Source: Cylicocyclus nassatus (lineage: Eukaryota > Nematoda > Chromadorea > Rhabditida > Strongylidae). Taken from it: 64,000 bases of DNA. The notes beneath the pieces are model-generated. The model saw nothing but the letters and a program-made list of their open reading frames with translations, had not been told where the DNA came from and made no database searches. The translations under genes and the position numbers were made by a program. How positions within the stretch are numbered: the stretch's first letter is position 1; each line of letters begins with the position of its first letter. This document shows positions 57,153 to 64,000 of the stretch, in pieces. The stretch is from positions 44,699,585 through 44,763,584 of the forward strand of contig CATQJL010000316.1 of NCBI GenBank assembly GCA_958299035.1. The letters run 5' to 3'.

Positions 57153-57904
57153 GCGAACTCTATAGGATACATCCCTCTTTCCATAGCTTACTTTTCAACA
57201 TTTTTGAAATCATTTGTTATGTCGTTGCATTCCAATGTGGTCTAAATTAACCCTTATTGAGCATCAGCCGGCAAGCAACTCAGATGTTATTCTATGCAAC
57301 ATCTTCTGCTTCATTCGTAAAGCCTTGTGGGATTAGACCAACAATATTCATGTTCTTGAAGGCGCACCGACATAGCTGCAGTAGAAGGCGCAGGGTCTCT
57401 TCCTGTGGAGGATTTCGGTTATATCCGACTCAGAAAGTGAAGGGGGTGACTGAGCGCTGATGAATGTTGACGTGAGCTTAGAGTGGGACTGGGGTCAGGG
57501 CCCCGCACGAGGTTGTCAAAAGGGGTTTTCGAAAACAAATTCCCCTTTGATCTTCAGATGTAGGTGCTATTGCGAGCCTTTCGATGCGACCTAAGCGCCT
57601 GATCTGGAACGGAAAACTCGCAGGACGAGCTCCGATAACATACGAAGGTTTGCGCCATCGAGCTAAATCGTAGACACTTGCAAAATAGGAAACCATTCAC
57701 CTAAGTGAGACTAGATGTAGGTTTACATAAATTGAGATGCAAATACGCATACGAGTCATGCTGAACAGTTTTTTAAACTTGTGAGCAGTTCGCCTATGAC
57801 GAAAACGTAAGCGATCAGAGGACAGTCAAAGAAGCAAAACTGCAAAATTTTCGCACACTCAGCGCTCCTCGTATATTTCACTACCTATTCAAAAAAATAG
57901 TTTA
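57153..57904. other. Intergenic DNA with one hAT-like end
   Basis: CAGGGCCCCGCACGAGGTTG at 57495 matches the end of the hAT-like family at 1467, with AAATTCCCCTTTGATC following. No partner end or target duplication was found. There is no gene. Confidence 0.35.
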
Positions 57905-58340
57905 AACAAACTGTGAACAGAAAAATGTATTGAGATTCTGTGTTTACCTGGGCGTATTCGCTATGCTGACTGAAAATCCACGCTGGCGATAGCAAAAACA
58001 GCGGAAAAAGGCTTCAACGAAGGAGGAAAGTCAGCACGTGGGCGGGGTCTTCCCTACTGTGAATTCGCGCTTCCTGCTTTTGAGTCAGTCTTTTCACCGA
58101 TTTTGAGCCACGCGTTCGCATTTGGTCGGAGGCGATTACCGCAGCTATCGGATTCGAGCAGATCGCTTCTGAAGCTGGAAGCAGGAATTTACAAAGGGGC
58201 CCCACCTGCTGGTGTCCCTTCTGCCTTAAATCCTTTCCCCGTTTTTGCGTTCTCCAATGTGGATTTTCAGGCGTAGCGAATAAGTCCGGGTAAGCACAAA
58301 ATCTCAAAATTACTTTTTCCACGGACATTGCCTTCAAATG
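57905..58340. repeat. Diverged fold-back copy of the AAAGGCAGTG family
   Basis: Inverted blocks (TTTACCTGGGCGTATTCGCT / AGCGAATAAGTCCGGGTAA; GTGGGCGGGGTCTTCC / GGGGCCCCACCTGC) match the layout of 7020-7470. It ends with CATTGCCTTCAA. The left terminus is decayed. Confidence 0.55.
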
Positions 58341-58350
58341 TGGCCTTAGG

Positions 58351-58632
58351 GAGCCTTCAGACCGCGTTGGCTGCCTTTGCGCCGGTACCGCTTTTGCGCC
58401 GTAGCGCAGTCATCGTAGAATAGCAAAAATCGGTCACCACATCAAGCAAAACACATGTGTAACGAAATTCTTCAGTGTGAGTTGAAAGAAACTTTAGAAC
58501 GACAGAATAGCATAAAGGAATCAAAAAATCGTGTAGGTCTTACGTTCTCCACGGGTAAAAGTGACCGAGCGCGCTTCGGCGCAAAAGCGACAAGGGCGCA
58601 AAGGCGGCAATCGGCGGATCTGAAGGCTTTCT
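58351..58632. repeat. Inverted-repeat element with a CTTAGG duplication
   Basis: The left arm (GAGCCTTCAGACCGCGTTGG, TTTGCGCCGGTACCGCTTTT) and right arm (AAAAGCGACAAGGGCGCAAA, GATCTGAAGGCTTT) are inverted. CTTAGG lies on both outer sides. About 280 bp, GC-rich arms with an AT-rich centre, and no gene. Confidence 0.6.
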
Positions 58633-59334
58633 TAGGTCCGGCATGCCTCACGCGATTTAAGTCGCGAGGGACGTGGCAATACTCTGTTTGCCGTCACTTA
58701 TGTTGCAAGCATTCTAGATGTGCGCGACGGAACCGCGAACACGGCGAACACGGAAGTGGAGTATGCGCAAGGCCCTAGGTCCCATACCTCACACGACTGT
58801 CACCATGCGATCTGGAAATTTGTCAGATGCCTTCATCCAACAACTGTCATACCGCGAATGCGTAGTGTAAAAGTTTAGGTGAAAGAAATAAAGTTATCCT
58901 CTACACTGAAACGCGTACACGATGAGTTATGGACAATTGGTATTGCCAAATCTCGAGACTAAAATCGCGTAAGGTATGGCTAAGGCTACGCAAAGGCTGG
59001 TATCATACTGATTCCCATGTCTCGGAACTGCTCCCGCACGTTTTTCGCACTGTGCTGGAAATGTTCCGGAACTGTGCTGCATGCGCTGCGCCCGCTCCGC
59101 AAGCGATTTGAACGGCGTGTTGTAGTTCTTCATAATTTTCCATACTTTGTTTCCACTAGCCTCTCTTCGTTCGCTTACCAAATTCGGTGTTATATCGTTA
59201 CGCATACATTGAGAACTAGTCATGTATGCTGTTACAAATAGCATCGTGTGAGCGACGTCGCGCGTGCGGCCATTAGCGACGGCGCGGCTTGACGCGCGCG
59301 AACTCCAATCTTCGCCTGTTGAGGCACATAACAT
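58633..59334. other. Unassigned intergenic DNA
   Basis: Open frames on both strands at 58927-59511 have no splice sites or family features. The part 59250-59330 is GC-rich. Nothing further recognised. Confidence 0.35.
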
Positions 59335-59566
59335 GTTAAGATCATAGGTGCGATAGGGGGAGCCGGGCTCTCCCCAGGTGAAGGGGGTCTCGGCTGTTCC
59401 CGACCTTCCAGGGTGAAGGGGGTATGTGAGTCTAGGGGGGGGGGGAGGAAGAGAGAAAAGGTAAAAAAGCGTGGTGTGAAGAGCTCTAATTTGTACCTTA
59501 TTTAGGCACAAATTGAAAAAAATCTAAAAATTTTCAAAAGAAATTAAAAAATTTTAAAAAAAATTG

Positions 59567-60803
59567 ATTATCCCAAAAGATGTACAAGTTAGGAACAACT
59601 TCATTTCCTGCACATCATCATCAACAATATCACTATCGCTAACGTCAGAGACAACAAATTCGCTGCCTGAAAAATCTTCTTCTTCCTCCAAAAGGTCATC
59701 GGAGTAGAAGTAGAATTGCGTGCAAAAGCGTTCTGAGTCGAAAATGGATTTGAAAATTTCTTCTTCTTCTAAGCGCTTTTGTGATTTTTTCCTGGCCCTC
59801 TGGTAGCACCAGGAAGTCAGCAGGTAGGTGACAAGTTTCTTCATACCATCTTTTAGGATATTTCAAAAAGTCATACGGTAACAGCCTGTCTGGAACGCTT
59901 ATACCAATCCTTTGAATGAAGTTTTTAGATAACAATGTGTTTAGTAGAAGGTTGACAAATCTTAAGTATTTGCTTGAAGGCTCTATCGTTGTACGACTTC
60001 TGCGTTGTGTTCTGATAACAGAGTAGATAGAAAATTTCTTTCTCCACCTCTGCCGTGCTAGTTGGAATGGAAACTAGCTTTGCTAGTAGGTCCATCAGAT
60101 TTTTGCGGTAAGTAATGGGAAAAGAGCCAGATCTCATATGCTTTCGCAACACGGGAAGGAAATAGTGCATACTTTTGGGCCTTGTCGAACTCTGGCTTCA
60201 CCTCCTCTGGCATACGTCCTGTTAGCTGATTAGAAAGCTGCTCAACTTCTTCTTTAACAGCATCTGCGGAATAGCCGAAAAAAGGAGGCACTATGCTGCG
60301 CGTTGGTTTTTTTTTTCAATATCATAGGTCATATTGTCACAAGGCGAATAACTTTCAAAAGCATAAAGCACAGAGTTGGGTTCGCACTCCAGCCGGGATC
60401 TAAGTGCAGTAACTATGCTTTGTACTAACACCTTCCTTTTGTTCATATCCATGTTTGTGAATTTAGCAGCCTTGAATTCTTCAGCAACTTGAAGATCAGC
60501 AATGGACTTCCTGGACATTTCCTCATTGAAACTAGACAATCTGCTTGGATTCCTTATGCAGGAAATCAGAAAGTTTCGCTCAATTGCCAACTCTGTATCA
60601 ATGTCGACAACATTTTCGTCGGCGTAAGATTCGCCTTTTGCCTCGCTGTTGAACTGGAACACATGCGAGTCATCTGCGATTTTGTAAAGTATTCTGCCTG
60701 CCGTTTCCTCTTCAAACTGCCAACCTTTCCAAAACATTGAGGGATGTTTTAATAACATGTTATTCTTCTGTCTTAAAGTTTTTGATTCATTGAAACCAAC
60801 CAT
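59567..60803 (-). pseudogene. Broken hAT transposase
   Basis: Minus-strand frames in series: 60803-60291, then, across an A10 run at about 60317, PTRSIVPPFFGYSADAVKEE to about 60120, then 60170-59925, then 59935-59567. The third frame has AKLVSIPTSTAEVEKEIFYL and NDRAFKQILKIC, which resembles the C-terminal dimerisation region of hAT transposases (pattern IP-S-A-VE--FS...R----L--I). The last frame ends in an acidic tail (DLLEEEEDFSGSEF, VSDSDIVDDD). The BED finger and the DDE core are not visible, so this is a shortened or decayed gene. At least two frameshifts break it; some gaps could be introns. Confidence 0.55.
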
Positions 60804-61131
60804 TCTCTACAAATTAGGTAAGGTGAGTCTAGAGCGTTTTCACGAAAGTGACCTTCTTCAGCACTAGGTTTACGGAGTAAAGATTCCAGAAATCGGCGGG
60901 TATTTGTGTGAAGGTGTGGAAATTCACCAATCTCCCATAGTTTTTTGAGTGTATGCTAATAATGATGGCATAACTGTCAATCAAAAGCGCATTTTTTACC
61001 AAATAAACTTGAACATATAACAACGATAAGCGCGCTTAAATAGACGCGTTCGCTCAAGTTCCCGTTAGTGCTGATAACGATGTCAATCCACAGCACATTT
61101 TTTACTATTTACTTGCTCCACCCCGCTCTTA

Positions 61132-61842
61132 TTAGGTCGTCCAGAAAGTTTTTGCACATGAATTTCAAAATTCATAACTTCTAATTTTTCCAAACGATTT
61201 GACTGCTTTCACTTTTATGTGAAAGGGTAAGTCATGCTCTTTATAATGACATCTCAGCTGCTTAGTAATGGTCATCTGTTGCATAGATAGGAGCGATAGA
61301 AGAAAAATGGTAAAAATTTCAATTTTCTGTATAGGGTCATAAAAAATCGGAGACTTGCAAGAAAAATCGGAGCAGTCAGTACTGTAGGTTCTTTCACCAG
61401 CTCTTTCTAATAGTGCAAAGTTTGCGCCGATTGAGTGTCTCCATGAAAAGTTATGATTTCCCTGAAAAATGCCAAAATAAATCAAATTCGCCTTTTTGTA
61501 CTGCTTGCTCGGAAATTATAACTTTTCATGGAGACGCTCAATCGAAGCAAACTTTGCATTTTTAGAAAGAGCTGGTGAAAGAATCTAAAATACCGACTGC
61601 ACCGATTTTGTTGCAAGTTTCTGATTTTTTATGACCCTACACAAAAATTCAAATTTTGAGTGATTTTGTTTTGAGCTTCTATCTATGCAACAGATGACCA
61701 TTACTAAGCAGCTGGGATGTCATTATAAAGAGCATGTCCCTTTCACATAAAAGTGGAAGCAGTCAAATCGGTTGGAAAAATCAGAAGTTATGAATTTTTG
61801 AAAATTGTGCGCAAAAACTTTCGGGACGACCTGTACAATGTG
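61132..61842. mobile_element. TTAGGTCGTCC fold-back element nested in the hAT
   Basis: The left end TTAGGTCGTCCAGAAAGTTT pairs with AAACTTTCGGGACGACCTGT at the right. Arms of about 340 bp are nearly complete complements, including CTTTCACTTTTATGTGAAAG, CATCTGTTGCATAGATAG and CACCAGCTCTTTCTAA, around a loop of under 30 bp. It is non-coding and younger than its host element. Confidence 0.85.
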
Positions 61843-62283
61843 TTGGCTTTTATGGGTCACCGAAGCAAATGATTTTTAGAGCCGGGAAGCAAAGAAGCCC
61901 TAACATGCTGTATATCACTCGAAAGCTGAGATCATGGAGAATCGATGTAGACCGTCGACTTTTTTCTAGGTCTTCTGTGCCGCGAGATATGAGGGATTTT
62001 ATGTACTCCAAAAACCAACTGCTTTTTTGTCCTCACTTTCTGCTCTCCAAATGAACGCTACGAGGATAAATAAATAATATAAATAAACATAAATAACATT
62101 TATTTTGTAAATTTATGAGTGTACTTGTTGCTTGAGGTACTTAGCCTGCAAAACCTTTTGATAACGATTTTTATCATATTCTCAGAGTACAATACCAATC
62201 TCAGCCCAGGTGAAGGGGGTCATCGGGAGTTTGGCCTCAAAGTAAAGGGGGTAAGATCCATCACTCCCCCTATCGCAACTATG

Positions 62284-62389
62284 GTTAAGATACGCTAAGA
62301 TAAGATAGCTTGTTGAGATAGCTTATCATGACTATCAATTTCTCTTCCGGGGCTCCGCCCCGGACCCCGCAAAAACGATTTTCCCTTTG
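62284..62389. other. Right flank of the hAT
   Basis: Holds the second GTTAAGAT target copy and a GATAAGATAGCTTGTTGAGATAGCTTATC short palindrome. No gene. Confidence 0.5.
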
Positions 62390-62775
62390 CTTTTTTGCCC
62401 AAAACGATTTCCAACTTGTCATTTGGCAACCTCGTGCTGGGCCCTGACTGGGGTGTGCAAAGAGAGAAAACAAGTGGGAGGTGTATATGAAGAATTCCTC
62501 TGTTCTTCTGTTTTGAATGGTCATCGACAAGGCTCGGCACAGTGGCTTGTAAGCAAGCTGGATACCGTTTTCGGGACAAAAAGCAAAGGGGTATCGTTTG
62601 AGGCCAAAAAGACACAAAAATTGCGAAGTCTTTTTTGGTCGACGTTTCGTTTCCTGCAGATTTTCTGTGTTTAGGGTTCGAGGTCAAAGGGGATTTCGTA
62701 AAATTTGCGAAAGTCAGGGGGGGGGGACTTCGTTTTTTGCATTTTCCAAAAGCCACCTCGTGCCGAGCCCTGGTC
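62390..62775. repeat. Diverged hAT-like ends (GGGCCCTG / GAGCCCTGG)
   Basis: The block TTTGCCCAAAACGATTTCCA to CTCGTGCTGGGCCCTG is inverted at about 62530-62600 (GGCTCGGCACAGTGGCTTGT to ACAAAAAGCAAAGGGG). CACCTCGTGCCGAGCCCTGG closes at 62773 after a GACTTCG block like that of the element at 1467. At least two decayed copies of that family overlap here. Confidence 0.45.
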
Positions 62776-63097
62776 ATCGATCTTTTTGGTTCACAAAGCT
62801 TTATCACTCAGCAATGGACATACCATCAAAAAGCCTCGTACATGTAAAATCGACATAGGTCGTTTCCTTCTTCTCAACTCTTCATATATAATAATTTTTG
62901 CAGCCGCAGCATCAACTTATTTTATGCGCTCACTTTGCGCTCCATTTTTGAAAGGAAGAGGATAGCAAAAAAGAGACGGTCTACGTCTACTGAGAAACAC
63001 TTGCTCTGTGAAACAGTCAGACAGTAAGGCGTCTTCATTCATTTTTTGCCTAGAAATTTCCTCACAAAAACACGCATGTTCTTAGCTTACAAGGGAC
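62776..63097. other. Unassigned intergenic DNA
   Basis: Nothing recognised on either strand. Confidence 0.35.
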
Positions 63098-63545
63098 GCT
63101 ACCTAACTTAGCTCGACCTTTTAGCAAGGAACATCAAATTTTGAATCAGCTTCAAACGCCGATTTCATATATGCTATTCCTAGCTGCCGCGCCCCATTCC
63201 GAAGCGAGTTATGGACTTTTTCCTGCGCAAAATTGGCATACTACTGACTATGGGAAAACTGTCTGTAGTTAAAAATCTGCAAGAAGAACGCGCTGAGGCA
63301 TCGAAATAACACAAATCCAATCTTTTTTCGCTACAAAAAAAAACACAACGTAAGTGTATAAGCAGTTACATGATGATGCCGTGATGTCAGTAAGTCGCTA
63401 AGTATGCCAATTTTGCGCAGCGGAAGTCCATAACTCGCTTCGGAATGGTGCGTGGCAGTTACGCATATTTGGAATCAACGTTTGAAGCTGATTCAGAATT
63501 TATACGTCCCTTGCCAAAAGGCCGAATTAAGTTAGATAGCATTCC
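63098..63545. repeat. Fold-back MITE with arms of about 150 bp
   Basis: The left arm (AAGGGACGCTACCTAACTTA, CCATTCCGAAGCGAGTTATG, CAAAATTGGCATACT) pairs with the right arm (AGTATGCCAATTTTGCGCAG, CATAACTCGCTTCGGAATGG, AATTAAGTTAGATAGCATTC). The loop is about 150 bp. It is related to the palindromes at 9089 and 35020. Confidence 0.7.
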
Positions 63546-64000
63546 TTGTTAGATGGTCGTATCTCCGAGCGGAGAGGAGCTAAGAAAAAAGGTCTGCGTC
63601 GAATCCCCGTTTTGTAAGCTTTCGAACAGTACATTGTATATTTGTTGGGTGAAAAAACTGGTAACTGTAACTCTTCAGAGATGAGGTGAGATATTTACTA
63701 CTAGCCAGCTCCACTCGCCCCTTCCCCTCCCCCTTAGAGGCACGCCTACCCAAAGCGGGAGTTGACAAGATTATGATGGCCTACTAGTGGGTCCCCACCC
63801 CCACACTAGACAAGCAGCCAAATTGTGCCGCAAAAGATGTTTCTGGAGCTGTTCACTTCATCTGCTGGTCGCCCCGCACACTTTGCACGCTTCCCCTCGC
63901 CTGCGCTTGTTGCTTGTTGCAGCGGGCTCTCCAAAACGGGGATTTTTTGGGGTTTCGCGAAATCTCGACTCCTTTTTCGAAATCGGACCTTCAGAAGGCC
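63546..64000. other. Unassigned right end of the window
   Basis: No gene or repeat is supported. The sequence becomes GC-richer towards the end. Confidence 0.35.

Larger units (their letters stand above)
59343..62283 (-). mobile_element. hAT transposon, 2.9 kb, with perfect 8-bp TSD
   Basis: Both ends carry a 20-bp inverted repeat, CATAGGTGCGATAGGGGGAG at the left and, with one difference (T for the second G), at the right. GTTAAGAT at 59335-59342 is repeated exactly at 62284-62291. Near each end the direct motif GTGAAGGGGGT occurs (about 59382, 59415, 62208, and as GTAAAGGGGGT at 62245), a likely transposase-binding repeat. The interior has a broken minus-strand transposase and a nested fold-back element. 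CA ends and an 8-bp TSD fit hAT. Confidence 0.85.

Noticed and set aside
57495..58770. A hAT-like element from CAGGGCCCCGCAC to GGCCCTAGG
   Set aside because: The right end does not invert the left and no 8-bp duplication is present.
58927..59511. 194-codon minus-strand frame
   Set aside because: It runs into the terminal repeat of the hAT element and has low-complexity proline content from C-runs.

Overview
This is eukaryotic DNA, most likely from a nematode and probably a strongylid-like parasite. The evidence is the gene structure: many short introns, about half of them under 150 bases, with GT donors and T-rich 3' splice sites; a TTTCAG acceptor touching the start codon of one gene, as in spliced-leader trans-splicing; and RTE-type and Penelope-like retroelements of kinds I associate with hookworm genomes. 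Species is not resolvable from the sequence alone.

Three spliced host genes can be read. (1) The beta-COP subunit of the COPI coat (COPB1) is complete on the minus strand, 21279 down to 15001. It has 25 exons that splice in frame to 951 codons plus stop, with AATAAA at 14880-14875. (2) A ZRANB2-type RNA-binding zinc-finger splicing protein lies on the plus strand, 24608-26082, in six or seven exons. It diverges from COPB1. (3) A four-exon gene for an unrecognised small secreted protein of 133 residues lies at 56036-57095. COPB1 acts in Golgi retrograde traffic and ZRANB2 in pre-mRNA splicing. The three genes share no evident pathway.

Most of the rest is transposable elements, many nested. 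With target-site duplications (TSDs) that can be read: a hAT-like element at 1467-2297 (8 bp), inside an older hAT-like copy; a Mutator-like element at 10435-12198 (9 bp) carrying two related ORF fragments; a Mutator-like element at 22734-24195 (10 bp) between COPB1 and ZRANB2; a hAT-like element at 28111-30138 (8 bp, one mismatch); a Harbinger-like MITE at 47864-48573 (TAA) with an empty-site paralogue in the same window; and a 2.9-kb hAT at 59343-62283 (8 bp) with a broken transposase.

A Helitron-like family (TC...CTAG ends) appears at 8358, 12378, 38233, 43071 and 44426. The last two are joined tail to head. Penelope-like GIY-YIG fragments occur as inverted pairs at 33.6-34.7 kb and 47.7-50.7 kb, with a hammerhead-like motif at the 3' end. 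A dead RTE retrotransposon lies at 51.3-53.5 kb. Many 0.4-1 kb near-perfect palindromic (fold-back) elements are scattered throughout, and one of them runs into the only assembly gap (26570-26592).

I see no tRNA, rRNA or CRISPR array. The undescribed items I rate highest are the hammerhead-bearing Penelope remnant, the tandem Helitron-like junction with its 120-bp arrays, the Mutator-like element carrying paired ORFs, and the orphan secreted gene.
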